Shown here: piece after piece, positions 19,132 to 27,610 of the stretch
Numbering within the stretch: position 1 is the stretch's first letter
Layout: each line of letters starts with the position of its first letter
NCBI RefSeq assembly: GCF_009801115.1
Contig: NZ_VTOL01000001.1
Coordinates: 558,001-622,000, forward strand
Length of the DNA: 64,000 nt
From: Dyadobacter sp. 3J3
Lineage (GTDB): Bacteria; Bacteroidota; Bacteroidia; Cytophagales; Spirosomataceae
Direction: 5' to 3'
The notes under the pieces: generated by a model
Told to the model about the DNA's origin: nothing
The model's input: the letters and a program-made list of their open reading frames with translations, nothing else
Database searches by the model: none
Program-made: the position numbers and the translations under genes

Positions 19132-19668
19132 ATGAGGAAAATACTATTTGCCTTTTGCCTGCTAATATCCCCGTTTTCAAAAGCCCAGAACTGGACGGTG
19201 CAGTCTGCAAAAATATCTTTTCAGGCGAGCATGTTTGGTGCTGATGTGAATGGAACTTTCAACGGATTTAAAGGAACTATCATTTTTGATCCTGCTAATC
19301 CAGGGGCTGCTAACATTGCCGGGACCGTAGAAACAGCCACGATATCGACCAATAACAACCTCAGGGATAGGCATCTTAAAGAAAAAGATCAGTTTTTTGA
19401 GATTACCAAATATCCGAGGATTGGCATGAAATCGACCAAAATTGAAAAATCATCGAACGGATATTCCGGAACATTTGATCTGACCTTAAAATCCGTAACC
19501 AAAATGGTACAGATACCATTCACTTTCACGAAAACCGGCGCAAATGCAATTATGAAAGGAAATGCAGAAATCAACCGGAAAGACTGGAAATTCGGTGGCA
19601 ACACACTCGGTATGTCCGATAAGGTCATACTAAACTTTGAGCTAAATTTATCCGGACCCACTCTCTGA
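19132..19668 (+). CDS. YceI family periplasmic protein
   Basis: A Sec signal peptide (LFAFCLLISPFSKAQ, cleavage near residue 18) precedes the lipocalin-like YceI domain. Family features include ISFQASMFGADVNGTFNGF, the NNLRDRHLKEKDQFFEITKYP stretch (split here from its flanks) and a C-terminal GGNTLGMSDKVILNFEL. YceI proteins bind isoprenoid or other amphiphilic molecules in the periplasm. At 178 residues it is full length. It follows the DinB gene by 4 bp and precedes two YHS genes. Confidence 0.9.
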   Translation: MRKILFAFCLLISPFSKAQNWTVQSAKISFQASMFGADVNGTFNGFKGTIIFDPANPGAANIAGTVETATISTNNNLRDRHLKEKDQFFEITKYPRIGMKSTKIEKSSNGYSGTFDLTLKSVTKMVQIPFTFTKTGANAIMKGNAEINRKDWKFGGNTLGMSDKVILNFELNLSGPTL

Positions 19669-19698
19669 AAACCAATCATTCAACAAAACTCCATTACC

Positions 19699-20157
19699 AT
19701 GTATAAGCTTCCTATCATTCTACTTTTAATAGTACTTGCAACTACGGTTTTTGCACAGGATCTGACTAAAAAACAGGGCAATATTTCAAAATCCGGGCTG
19801 GCGATCGAAGGCTACGATCCGGTTGCCTATATGACTTCCAATAAAGCACTCGAAGGGAAAAAAGAATTTAGCGTTTCCGATGCCGGTGTTACTTACTATT
19901 TCAGTTCTGCTCAAAATCGTGATCTTTTTAAAGCTGATCCTTCTAAATACAAGCCTCAATATGGGGGCTGGTGTGCTTATGCCATGGGAGAAAGCGGAGA
20001 AAAAGTGGAGGTTGATCCGGAAACGTTTAAAGTTGTCAATGGCAAACTTTATCTTTTTTACAACAAATACTTTAACAATACACTGAAAACCTGGAACAAA
20101 GACGAGGCAAATCTAAAAAAGAAAGCAGACGCCAACTGGGCCAGATTCACCAAATAG
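19699..20157 (+). CDS. Exported YHS domain protein, copy 1
   Basis: The 152-residue protein has a Sec signal peptide (LLIVLATTVFAQ) followed by a YHS-type domain: GLAIEGYDPVAYMTSNKALE, YYFSSAQNRDLFKADPSKY and YGGWCAYAMG. The YHS fold is often metal-binding (copper or other soft metals) and is found in metal-handling proteins; the periplasmic stand-alone form is poorly characterised. It lies 30 bp after the YceI gene and 19 bp before a second YHS gene, and the two are clear paralogues. Confidence 0.85.
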   Translation: MYKLPIILLLIVLATTVFAQDLTKKQGNISKSGLAIEGYDPVAYMTSNKALEGKKEFSVSDAGVTYYFSSAQNRDLFKADPSKYKPQYGGWCAYAMGESGEKVEVDPETFKVVNGKLYLFYNKYFNNTLKTWNKDEANLKKKADANWARFTK

Positions 20158-20176
20158 CAAACCCATTTTATCCTCA

Positions 20177-20629
20177 ATGACAATCATGAGACAATCACTT
20201 TTATTACCGTTGTTATTACTTTTTGCGTTCGTTCGTGTGCAAGCGCAAAAGTCTGAAATATTTGAAAAAGACGGTATGGCTATCAAAGGCTACGACGTAG
20301 TCGCATTCCATACAGAAGCAAAAGCGATTATAGGCAAGGAGCAATTCAACTACCGCTGGAAAGAAACCAACTGGTTGTTTGAAAATCAGGCTAACCTGGA
20401 AATGTTTAAAAAAGAACCTGAAAAATACGCCCCGCAATATGGCGGCTATTGTGCATACGGAACAGCGGAAGGACATAAAGCACCCACAGAAACCGATACC
20501 TGGACTGTAAAAGACAACAAGCTCTATTTTAATTATAACAAAAAAGTACAAGAAAGATGGAATAAGGACATCCCCGGGTATATCGTGAAAGCAGATAAAA
20601 ACTGGGTTGAAATTAAGGATAAACCATAA
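20177..20629 (+). CDS. Exported YHS domain protein, copy 2
   Basis: This paralogue of the preceding gene has a signal peptide (LLLPLLLLFAFVRVQAQ) and the same domain order: GMAIKGYDVVAFHTEAKAI, NWLFENQANLEMFKKEPEKY and YGGYCAYG, then NKKVQERWNKDIPGYIVKAD. The first ATG is at 20177; an in-frame ATG at 20186 gives a more typical signal peptide and may be the real start. A tandem duplication within one operon suggests the two act on related ligands, possibly metals, in the periplasm. Confidence 0.85.
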   Translation: MTIMRQSLLLPLLLLFAFVRVQAQKSEIFEKDGMAIKGYDVVAFHTEAKAIIGKEQFNYRWKETNWLFENQANLEMFKKEPEKYAPQYGGYCAYGTAEGHKAPTETDTWTVKDNKLYFNYNKKVQERWNKDIPGYIVKADKNWVEIKDKP

Positions 20630-20725
20630 AGAGCTTTTAGCAATTATCTGTTGGCTATTAGCCTTCGATGGTAGGTAAACAAAGTTTGGCAAACAATAAT
20701 AATTCAATTTAGACCTAAACGAAAC

Positions 20726-21142
20726 ATGAATACAAAACCTAATAAAATCGTTTTCTGGATCCTGCGTATAGTGCCGGCAGTGATCTTGCTTCAAACTTTG
20801 TTTTTCAAATTTTCGGCCGCGCCCGAGTCGGTTTATATATTCTCAACCTTAGGCATAGAGCCCTGGGGGCGGATCGGCTCCGGTATCGTTGAATTAATCG
20901 CAGCCGTGCTTATTCTTATTCCGGCATTGACCGGGGTCGGTGCACTTATCGCGCTCGGCGTCATATCTGGTGCTATTTTCTCTCACCTTACTGTGCTCGG
21001 GATAGAAGTCCAGGGCGACGGCGGACAGCTGTTTATTTATGCTTTGATTGTTTTTATCAGCTGTGTATTACTGGTATTTTTTGAAAAAGACCGTTTATTA
21101 TCATTGCTTAAAAACAGATTTCCAGACGGGCTCAAAAGTTAA
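20726..21142 (+). CDS. DoxX-like membrane protein
   Basis: The 138-residue inner-membrane protein has four predicted hydrophobic helices and DoxX-like features (ILRIVPAVILLQTLFFKFSA; GRIGSGIVELIAAVLILIPA). DoxX relatives occur in redox complexes or as quinone-associated subunits; the exact role here is unknown. A 96-bp gap separates it from the second YHS gene, so an internal promoter is possible. It is followed 23 bp later by an outer-membrane-like protein gene. Confidence 0.75.
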   Translation: MNTKPNKIVFWILRIVPAVILLQTLFFKFSAAPESVYIFSTLGIEPWGRIGSGIVELIAAVLILIPALTGVGALIALGVISGAIFSHLTVLGIEVQGDGGQLFIYALIVFISCVLLVFFEKDRLLSLLKNRFPDGLKS

Positions 21143-21165
21143 GTACATTCTTACTAATCAAGAAA

Positions 21166-21903
21166 ATGAAAGACAAAATTATCATTTTTTGCTGTCTGCT
21201 CCTTGTCTCTATGACCGGGCAGGCGCAGCAGATGCTACCTGCAAAGACCAACCAGTTGGTGGACATTGCCGGAACCATTGGCAACTCGCAAGGGTCTGGC
21301 GCTTTATCATATGTTTATAACTGGCGAATCGGAAAAAAAAGAAAAATTGAAATTGGTCTGGGAGCAAGGTTAACGAGTGTGGCAGGTACAAAACTTCTCT
21401 ATACCACCGCAGGCCCGGCAAAGCTAACGCGCTCTTTCACAACACCATTCATCATTTTTTTTGCAGGACAAAAAACAGAAAACTGGGATACGTTAACGGT
21501 TCAGCGTCCATTTGTAAATGCGCTCAATACAACCATTAACCTGGGTTATCATTTCAGTCCAAAATTCAGCGCAGGGTTTAACATCGATCTGATTGGCGTT
21601 ACGTTCGGGCAAAAATCATCGTCTGTTTTTAAAAGCAATGGTGAAACCAGCACAGACAATGCCTCGAAACCAACGGCTTTCAATCTGCTGCTTACGGGTG
21701 ACCACGATAAAGGTTCATTGAATTCAGAGTTTTTTCTCAAATACAATTTCAATGAAAAATGGGGTTTACGGGCTATTTATCAATTTTTGTTCTCGGAGTA
21801 TACTACCGGAAATGTGAGACAGACGACTTCGGACGGCACGGTGATTAACCGGTTCAGGAACAAGGCCAATAACTTTGGAATCGGAGTCTCTTACCAGTTT
21901 TAA
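21166..21903 (+). CDS. Probable outer-membrane beta-barrel protein, unknown function
   Basis: The 245-residue protein has a signal peptide (IFCCLLLVSMTGQAQQ) and a pattern of alternating hydrophobic residues with many glycines and aromatics (IEIGLGARLTSVAG, NLGYHFSPKFSAGFNIDLIG). It ends in NNFGIGVSYQF with the C-terminal Phe typical of outer-membrane barrels. No specific family is recognised. It sits in the middle of the exported redox-like cluster, 23 bp after the DoxX-like gene and 24 bp before the DM13 lipoprotein gene. Confidence 0.65.
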   Translation: MKDKIIIFCCLLLVSMTGQAQQMLPAKTNQLVDIAGTIGNSQGSGALSYVYNWRIGKKRKIEIGLGARLTSVAGTKLLYTTAGPAKLTRSFTTPFIIFFAGQKTENWDTLTVQRPFVNALNTTINLGYHFSPKFSAGFNIDLIGVTFGQKSSSVFKSNGETSTDNASKPTAFNLLLTGDHDKGSLNSEFFLKYNFNEKWGLRAIYQFLFSEYTTGNVRQTTSDGTVINRFRNKANNFGIGVSYQF

Positions 21904-21927
21904 CCTAATAACTTAAAATTTTAACTG

Positions 21928-22353
21928 ATGAAAAATCTAATTTTTGCGTTGTTATTTGGAACACTTTTCGCCGGATGCAGCAGAGAAGAAAATACACCTG
22001 TTACGCCACTTCTTGAAAAAGTTGACAGCCTGGCAGTAATCAGTCAAAAAGGAATGCTGATGGGAGTTGGTGGCGAATCTGTTTCAGGTACTGCCAAAAT
22101 CATCAACAGCAATGGGCAGTACAGCCTTATTCTTGATAATTTCAAAACCAACAACGGCCCGGATCTGCATGTTTATTTATCAAAAGAAGCTGCCCCAAAA
22201 GATTTTATAGACCTGGGATCCTTAAAATCTATCAGCGGGACGCAGATTTATCCGATAGCGGGAAATCCTGATTTCACCAAATACAAATATGCACTGATAC
22301 ATTGCCAACAATTTAACCACTTGTTCGGATCCGCTCTATTGGAAAATGAGTGA
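21928..22353 (+). CDS. DM13 domain lipoprotein
   Basis: The 141-residue protein has a lipoprotein signal (ALLFGTLFAGC, Cys near residue 16) and a DM13 domain: GTAKIINSNGQYSLILDNF, GPDLHVYLSKEA, YPIAGNPDFTKYKYALIHCQ and the closing NHLFGSALL. DM13 domains have been proposed to carry electron-transfer or redox cysteines; here the Cys in IHCQQF is present. It is probably anchored in the envelope. It is in series with exported DUF1223 and MsrB genes, which supports an oxidative role by context. Confidence 0.82.
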   Translation: MKNLIFALLFGTLFAGCSREENTPVTPLLEKVDSLAVISQKGMLMGVGGESVSGTAKIINSNGQYSLILDNFKTNNGPDLHVYLSKEAAPKDFIDLGSLKSISGTQIYPIAGNPDFTKYKYALIHCQQFNHLFGSALLENE

Positions 22354-22405
22354 GGTATAATAATTGCTGTTTATTAAAGTCTTTTTCAAAATAAAAAACC
22401 ATCAC

Positions 22406-23185
22406 ATGAAAACACTTACGATTTCTGTGTTCATACTGACAGTCAGCATACTGATCGTCGCATTTCGCCAACCGGATACATCGGCTTACACTAAAACCGA
22501 AAAGACTTATCCTGGCTTTGCAGTACTGGAGTTGTTTACATCAGAAGGCTGTTCAAGTTGCCCTTCAGCAGACGCACTGGTGGGGAAAATCCAAAAAGAA
22601 TATAAAGACAAGCCTGTCTATATCCTGTCATTTCACGTCGATTACTGGAACAGGTTGGGATGGAGGGATGTATTCAGCGATCCTGCTTTTACAAAAAGGC
22701 AGCAACAGTATGCCAGCATAATGAAACTTCCTTCGGTTTATACACCGCAAGCTATCGTTGATGGTAATACAGAATTCGTTGGCTCTCAGGAAGCCACCAT
22801 GCGTAAAGCAATAGCAGAAGGGCTTAACTCAAATACTACTACACAAATAGTATTTGAAAATATAAAAGCCGGTAAAGAGCAGATCAGTCTCGATTACCAT
22901 ATTGATGGAGATTTATCTAATGCATCGCTGGTATTGGCACTGGTCCAAAAAACAGCCGAGAGTAAAGTCAGAGCCGGAGAAAATGCCGGGCGAATTTTGT
23001 CACACGTTCAAATTGCACGAAGGATCCAAAACATAGTCATTAACGAAAAAAATACAGGAAAGGCCTTCATCAACGTCCCGGACAATTTAAAAAACATCGA
23101 TTTGGAAGTGATTGGCTTTTTGCAAAATACTGAAAATGGTAAGATAACTGCAGCAAACCGGGCTGCATTAATACAAAAGATTTAA
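22406..23185 (+). CDS. DUF1223 thioredoxin-like exported protein
   Basis: Starting at the ATG at 22406 the protein has 259 residues; an in-frame TTG at 22364 would add an unlikely leader before the signal sequence TISVFILTVSILIVAF. The DUF1223 hallmark AVLELFTSEGCSSCPSAD (CxxC near residue 45) is followed by ILSFHVDYWNRLGW and YTPQAIVDGNTEFVGS. The CSSC pair resembles a thioredoxin-fold active site, so a periplasmic thiol role is likely but unproven. It lies 21 bp before the msrB gene. Confidence 0.88.
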   Translation: MKTLTISVFILTVSILIVAFRQPDTSAYTKTEKTYPGFAVLELFTSEGCSSCPSADALVGKIQKEYKDKPVYILSFHVDYWNRLGWRDVFSDPAFTKRQQQYASIMKLPSVYTPQAIVDGNTEFVGSQEATMRKAIAEGLNSNTTTQIVFENIKAGKEQISLDYHIDGDLSNASLVLALVQKTAESKVRAGENAGRILSHVQIARRIQNIVINEKNTGKAFINVPDNLKNIDLEVIGFLQNTENGKITAANRAALIQKI

Positions 23186-23205
23186 ACCACTAAACATTTA
23201 ATACA

Positions 23206-23685
23206 ATGAACACCTTAAAACAATATTTCTTTCTAATCGTATTTTGCTTAGCAGCAACATACATTCAAGCTCAATCGAACACAAAAAGTGCATATCCAAT
23301 CTCCAAAACGGACGTGGAGTGGCAGACACAATTATCGAAAGAGGCCTATGCAGTCATGGTCAAAAAAGGTACGGAACAGCCTTATAAAAATCCGTATTGG
23401 GATAACCATAAAAAGGGTTTTTACGTAAGTGCAGCCACCGGCGACACACTTTTCACATCGGATACCAAGTTCGAATCCGGCACGGGCTGGCCAAGTTTTT
23501 ACAAACCCTACAATGAAAAAGCGGTAAAGGTTATTACAGACAGATCGCTGGGCATGGTACGCGATGAGGTGGTAGAAAGCAAAACCGGATTACATTTGGG
23601 TCACGTTTTTGATGATGGTCCAAGGCCTACCGGAAAACGTTATTGCATGAATTCTTATGCTTTGAAATTTGTGCCGGCAAAGTAA
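23206..23685 (+). CDS. msrB: Exported methionine-(R)-sulfoxide reductase MsrB
   Basis: A signal peptide (LIVFCLAATYIQAQ) precedes a complete MsrB domain: WQTQLSKEAYAVMVKKGTEQ, KFESGTGWPSFYKP, LHLGHVFDDGPRPTGKRYC and MNSYALKFVP. The catalytic cysteine is in RYCMNS. The four zinc-binding cysteines of the common form are missing (residues near YWDNHKKGFYV and ATGDTLF have none), so this is the zinc-free type. It reduces methionine-R-sulfoxide in oxidised envelope proteins. It is the last gene of the cluster begun at 18624. Confidence 0.93.
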   Translation: MNTLKQYFFLIVFCLAATYIQAQSNTKSAYPISKTDVEWQTQLSKEAYAVMVKKGTEQPYKNPYWDNHKKGFYVSAATGDTLFTSDTKFESGTGWPSFYKPYNEKAVKVITDRSLGMVRDEVVESKTGLHLGHVFDDGPRPTGKRYCMNSYALKFVPAK

Positions 23686-24011
23686 TTCCCGTAATCAAAT
23701 TCAGTTGTTGTTAGAACAAATTAATTCCGTAAGTCCAATCTAGACGTGTTGTTTTTGGTCCTAGAAATCTAATGCTTAAAGCCTGTATTTCTGGATTTCT
23801 CTACCTGCGCCAAACCGTTTTACAAAATTTCTTTCAATCTAAAATCTAGCAATTCAGGCTTTACGTCAGGAGTATCAAAAATTATAACCGTAAATACGTA
23901 CGAAGACGAAACAATATTTTTTATATTTCACAAATGACCGTAGTTTTTGAAATATAAAAAAATATCAAAAGCCACGCTTTTTATCATATTAACACTAACT
24001 CACCTTTTCTT
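23686..24011. other. 326-bp intergenic region
   Basis: This A+T-rich gap between msrB and the TIM-barrel protein gene shows no open frame of note, no strong hairpin and no repeat. It should contain the promoter for the rightward gene at 24012, but no convincing TAnnTTTG element was found. Confidence 0.5.
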
Positions 24012-24992
24012 ATGGACAATTCTACGGCTCTTGAAACCTCGGGTTCAAGAAGGGAGTGGCTAAAAAAATCATCGTTGATCGGGTCTGCATTGCTTACCGG
24101 TTCATTTGCTCATGCAACAGAGCCAGTCAACAAACCAGCTGCTGTTAGCAGGCGGCTGCCTATTGCCGTGTCAACTTATTCGTACTGGCCTTTGCAGGGT
24201 GCTAAATATCCGATCAAAAATGTGATCGAGGATGCCGCGCGCCTCGGTTTTGACGGTGTCGAGATCCTGCACCGATCGATGGAAGAAGAAACGGTTGCCT
24301 ACCAGAACAAATTAAAACGCCTCGCTTTCGACAATGGTATGACGCTGCCGCTGCTCTCCATTCACCAAAACTTCCTGCAACCGGAGGCAGCCAAACGCAA
24401 GACTGATATTGAACATACTTTTAAATGCATCAACATGGCCGTACAAATGGGCATTCCCTGCGTGCGTATGAACACGGGCTCATGGGGAACAGTCAAAAAT
24501 AAGCGACAGGGCGATTATTATACTCATGGCATTGAACCGCCTATTGAAGGATACACGGACGAAGACGGCATCAAATGGACAATTGACGGGATGGGCGAAT
24601 GTCTTCAATATGCTGAAAAAGCCGGTGTCGTGCTGGCACTTGAAAATCACTGGGGACTTTCCTCCAACATCGAATATCTGATGCGGATGTACAATGCCCT
24701 GAAAAGCTCGCCTTCCATGGGACTAAATGTTGACACGGGGAATTTTGTAGGAGAACCTTATGCCGGACTTGAAAAACTGGCACCTTATGCAACCATCGTA
24801 CAAGCTAAGACCTATTATGGAGGAGGTACTTTCTATGACAAAGAAATGGATTATGAACGCATCGGCAAGATTTTCCAAAAAGCCAATTACAAAGGTTTCG
24901 TCTCCCTGGAAATGGAAGGAAAAGAAGATCCTAAAACTTCGGTGCCTAAAAGTCTGGAACTGCTGAGGAAGGCGTTTACGTTTGTGGATTAA
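24012..24992 (+). CDS. Sugar phosphate isomerase/epimerase-like TIM-barrel protein, exported
   Basis: The 326-residue protein begins with a twin-arginine-type leader (SRREWLKKSSLIGSALLTGS, Arg pair at about 13-14) and continues as an AP-endonuclease-2-like TIM barrel: YPIKNVIEDAARLGFDGVEI, GIPCVRMNTGSWG, VVLALENHWGLSSNIEYL, MGLNVDTGNF and YKGFVSLEMEG. Family members isomerise or epimerise sugars using a divalent metal held by Glu, Asp and His, which these strands supply. The substrate is unknown. It converges on an amidohydrolase gene that also has a Tat-like leader. Confidence 0.85.
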   Translation: MDNSTALETSGSRREWLKKSSLIGSALLTGSFAHATEPVNKPAAVSRRLPIAVSTYSYWPLQGAKYPIKNVIEDAARLGFDGVEILHRSMEEETVAYQNKLKRLAFDNGMTLPLLSIHQNFLQPEAAKRKTDIEHTFKCINMAVQMGIPCVRMNTGSWGTVKNKRQGDYYTHGIEPPIEGYTDEDGIKWTIDGMGECLQYAEKAGVVLALENHWGLSSNIEYLMRMYNALKSSPSMGLNVDTGNFVGEPYAGLEKLAPYATIVQAKTYYGGGTFYDKEMDYERIGKIFQKANYKGFVSLEMEGKEDPKTSVPKSLELLRKAFTFVD

Positions 24993-25029
24993 TTTATCCT
25001 GGGATTCTCGTTGTAAAAAAGCTACTTAC

Positions 25030-25088
25030 ACATGTCAGTCTTAACAAATGTTCACCACAGCGCTGTCCATCCGTTAAGACCGACATGT
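25030..25088. repeat. Nested inverted repeat between convergent genes
   Basis: ACATGTCAGTCTTAAC (25030-25045) pairs with GTTAAGACCGACATGT (25073-25088) at 15 of 16 positions. The 27-base loop contains the perfect palindrome ACAGCGCTGT (25057-25066). No run of T follows on either strand, so it is not a typical intrinsic terminator, although it sits between two convergent genes. It may be a small palindromic repeat element or a transposon-end relic. Confidence 0.55.
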
Positions 25089-25211
25089 TAGGTACACTCG
25101 CGCGAAATTCATAGCCATTGAAAAAATACATACTTTTCAATCGTCATTTAAAAATCAGTTACGGGCCGACCATTAATCTTTCAATCTATTTTCTGAATAG
25201 AAAGGCAATGC

Positions 25212-26189
25212 TTAGTTTTTATAAGGTTTTTCCGGCTGCCCATCCTCACGTTTCTCCCACCCATAAACTGTAACAGAATTCTTCCAAAAATACTTTTCGG
25301 CAACAGTATGCCCCTTTCCCTTAAAGTATGACTGAACCAGTTTAAGTCCATCTTCAAATGGCAGCCATTGGTCGCTATTGGGCCAGTCGCTGCCGTATAG
25401 TAAGCGGTTTTCACCGAAGATTCCGTATATATTGTCCAAACGTGCACGGTAAAAATCGAGTAAAGTTGGGATTTGTCCGTTCTCACGGCGCAAAACCTCT
25501 GAGATTTTGACATACACTTTTGGCCGCTGCCCTATTTCCTGCAGATCAGCTTGACATGACTTATAAACTGTTTTATCCTCAGGAATGGCCATTTGCGGCA
25601 AATGATCGATCACAACCTTTAAATCGGGCACCTTGTCTGTCAATTTCACAATTGCAGAAAGTAGCGCAGGATTCGGGTTTGCAGTGTCCAGCACCATCCC
25701 CGCACCTGCAAGGGATTTAAGATCCGAGATAAATCCGGCATTTTCCAGCCGGGCGCCAATGTCATGTCCCCAAAGGTTTCCATAACGTATGCCACGAAAG
25801 AGCGGATACGCTTGAAAACGCTCTAGCTGTTTCCCAAAATCCGGCTTACCGGGTTCAAGGTTACCGATGACGCCAACAATAATTTTATCACGTGCGGCGA
25901 TGTCCAGAACCCACCGGTTGTCCTCGAGCCAGGAACTGGCTTCAACAGCAATTGCACCTTTAATTCCCAACCGTCCTGCAATGCTCCGGTAACGCTCCGG
26001 AAGTGCCGGTTTATAAAGAATTTTATCACTTTTCTCAGGCCAGGGCACGCCCTGAGAACGGTTCGTATCGAAAAGGTGTATGTGGGTGTCGATAATGGGA
26101 ATTGAAGCATCCAGCTCGCCGCTAATCGCCGGAAGCTCAGTCGCAAGGGAAACACCGGCTGTTAAAGCAAGAAAACTTCTTCGGTTCAT
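25212..26189 (-). CDS. Amidohydrolase 2 family protein with Tat-like leader
   Basis: From the ATG whose complement is at 26187-26189 the protein has ~325 residues; a start nine bases upstream is also possible. The leader NRRSFLALTAGVSLATELPA has the Arg pair of a Tat signal. The metal-dependent TIM-barrel hydrolase shows PIIDTHIHLFDTNRSQG (HxH ligands), DLKVVIDHLPQMAIPE, KVYVKISEV and LLYGSDWPNSDQWL. Relatives hydrolyse or decarboxylate lactones and aromatic acids. It is a lone leftward gene; the substrate is not evident. Confidence 0.87.
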   Translation of the reverse strand: MNRRSFLALTAGVSLATELPAISGELDASIPIIDTHIHLFDTNRSQGVPWPEKSDKILYKPALPERYRSIAGRLGIKGAIAVEASSWLEDNRWVLDIAARDKIIVGVIGNLEPGKPDFGKQLERFQAYPLFRGIRYGNLWGHDIGARLENAGFISDLKSLAGAGMVLDTANPNPALLSAIVKLTDKVPDLKVVIDHLPQMAIPEDKTVYKSCQADLQEIGQRPKVYVKISEVLRRENGQIPTLLDFYRARLDNIYGIFGENRLLYGSDWPNSDQWLPFEDGLKLVQSYFKGKGHTVAEKYFWKNSVTVYGWEKREDGQPEKPYKN

Positions 26190-26543
26190 AGTTGGCAAAT
26201 TTCAGGGCGGTCATAGCATGATCCAATCTTAATCAGGTTGGCATCCGGTGTTATATCAGGTAAAAAAGACTTTTAGTCCCAGTTTACTTGTCCCGAGGTA
26301 AAAATTTAGTCAATTTCACAATCCGCTGATCTCTACGCGTATTGCCGTATCTTACAACTGGTGACAATTCTAAACAAAAACCAACTGTTTTATGGAAGAC
26401 TTTGCGTGACGGCAATAAATCATTTACAATACAAATTTCGGAAGCGCCAAGCCGACTATTGTTGAAATTTGTCACTTACCATAAAATTATTTGTTGTTTT
26501 CAAATTCAACGGCCAACTTTGCTGAGAAGTTTAGATAAGTACC
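26190..26543. other. 354-bp intergenic region
   Basis: The gap between the amidohydrolase and TlpA-like genes (both leftward) has only short competing frames on both strands, the longest 63-72 codons, with no recognisable motif or start signal. No repeat or strong hairpin was seen. Confidence 0.45.
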
Positions 26544-27152
26544 TTATAATCCCTTTGTAGGGCCAGATATATTTTGCAGAAAATCCGTAAATTCCGTATT
26601 CGCATAGTCTGCCGCTCCTTCATGATGGAAAACGATTTTCCCCGACTTGTCAATCACAAGTGTCGCCGGAATTGTTCCGGTCATAAAAATATGTGGAATA
26701 TTGCCTGACGGAGCCAGTACATCGAATTGATAATGATATTTTTGCTTGAATCGACTGGATTTGGCAAAATCTCCATCCACATCAACCATCAGAAAGACAA
26801 CATCTTCATTTTGCTTGAATTTTGCAGTAAGTGTTTGGATCGAAAGCATTTCAGCAAGGCATGGAGGACACCAGGTTGCCCAGAAATTGATAAAAACCAC
26901 TTTACCACGGTACATATTCAGGTCGAACAATTTCCCAGTTTCATCCTGCAACACCAACGGAGGCAATTCATTTTTTGACTCTGTATCATCTCCATTGTCT
27001 GCCTCTGTATCCAGATTTGGCTGAAAAAGACCAATAGTCATCAGGCGCTGAATGGCCCATGCCTTTACTTCCGGCTTGATCACCATCGCCACCATAAAAA
27101 CCAGTATGAGACCTGTGACAATATTGGAAATTGAAAACCATTGTTTTTTCAT
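26544..27152 (-). CDS. TlpA-like membrane-anchored thioredoxin
   Basis: The 202-residue protein has an N-terminal membrane anchor (NIVTGLILVFMVAMVI) and a TlpA/ResA-like domain with the active site FINFWATWCPPCLAEM (Cys pair near residues 95-98), followed by VDVDGDFAKSSRFKQKYH and a cis-Pro region TIPATLVIDKSGKIVF. It should act as a periplasm-facing thiol-disulfide reductase, for example in cytochrome c maturation or repair. It is the last gene of a three-gene leftward operon; the DUF202 gene ends 2 bp before its start. Confidence 0.9.
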   Translation of the reverse strand: MKKQWFSISNIVTGLILVFMVAMVIKPEVKAWAIQRLMTIGLFQPNLDTEADNGDDTESKNELPPLVLQDETGKLFDLNMYRGKVVFINFWATWCPPCLAEMLSIQTLTAKFKQNEDVVFLMVDVDGDFAKSSRFKQKYHYQFDVLAPSGNIPHIFMTGTIPATLVIDKSGKIVFHHEGAADYANTEFTDFLQNISGPTKGL

Positions 27153-27154
27153 GA

Positions 27155-27550
27155 TCAGATACTTTTTACTAAATATAAAATCAACAACAAACTGACCAGA
27201 AAAATCGCCGCCGTCATGACTTTGATCAAAACTGTTGAGTGATAATATTGTCCAATTTCGAGTTGTTTTTTGGTATTGATGTATCGGATGTATGAAAAAA
27301 GTATCGTAACTGCTCCCAAACCAACCAATAAAATACCAATCACAGGCGAATATCCGGTTGACGGCGTTTCTGCTTTGTGACCCAGAACGGCGGTAATTTG
27401 CCTTACAAACAATGAGAACTTAACAACCACAAAACCGAAGCCCATGATTCCAATACTTGTACGTACCCAAGCCAGAAATGTTCGTTCATTGGCAAGGTGA
27501 TCTCCAGGACTTTGCTTTAAATCAGGATTGGGTTTGTTTGATTTCATCAT
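27155..27550 (-). CDS. DUF202/YidH family membrane protein
   Basis: The best start is one of two adjacent ATGs (complements at 27545-27550), giving MMKSNKPNPDLKQ and ~131 residues. An upstream ATG would add 17 residues of different character. The YidH signature LANERTFLAWVRTSIGIMGF is followed by three hydrophobic helices. The biochemical role is unknown. It is flanked at very short distance by the methyltransferase-like gene upstream (60 bp) and the TlpA-like gene downstream (2 bp). Confidence 0.85.
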   Translation of the reverse strand: MMKSNKPNPDLKQSPGDHLANERTFLAWVRTSIGIMGFGFVVVKFSLFVRQITAVLGHKAETPSTGYSPVIGILLVGLGAVTILFSYIRYINTKKQLEIGQYYHSTVLIKVMTAAIFLVSLLLILYLVKSI

Positions 27551-27610
27551 AAGACTTTCAGATAAGGATATTTGCAGCCAAACATACAAAGGACATACCA
27601 TACATTACGG

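Noticed and set aside
26284..26475. 63-codon minus-strand frame between amidohydrolase and TlpA genes
   Set aside because: A competing plus-strand frame of similar length exists; no motif, signal or start signal supports either.
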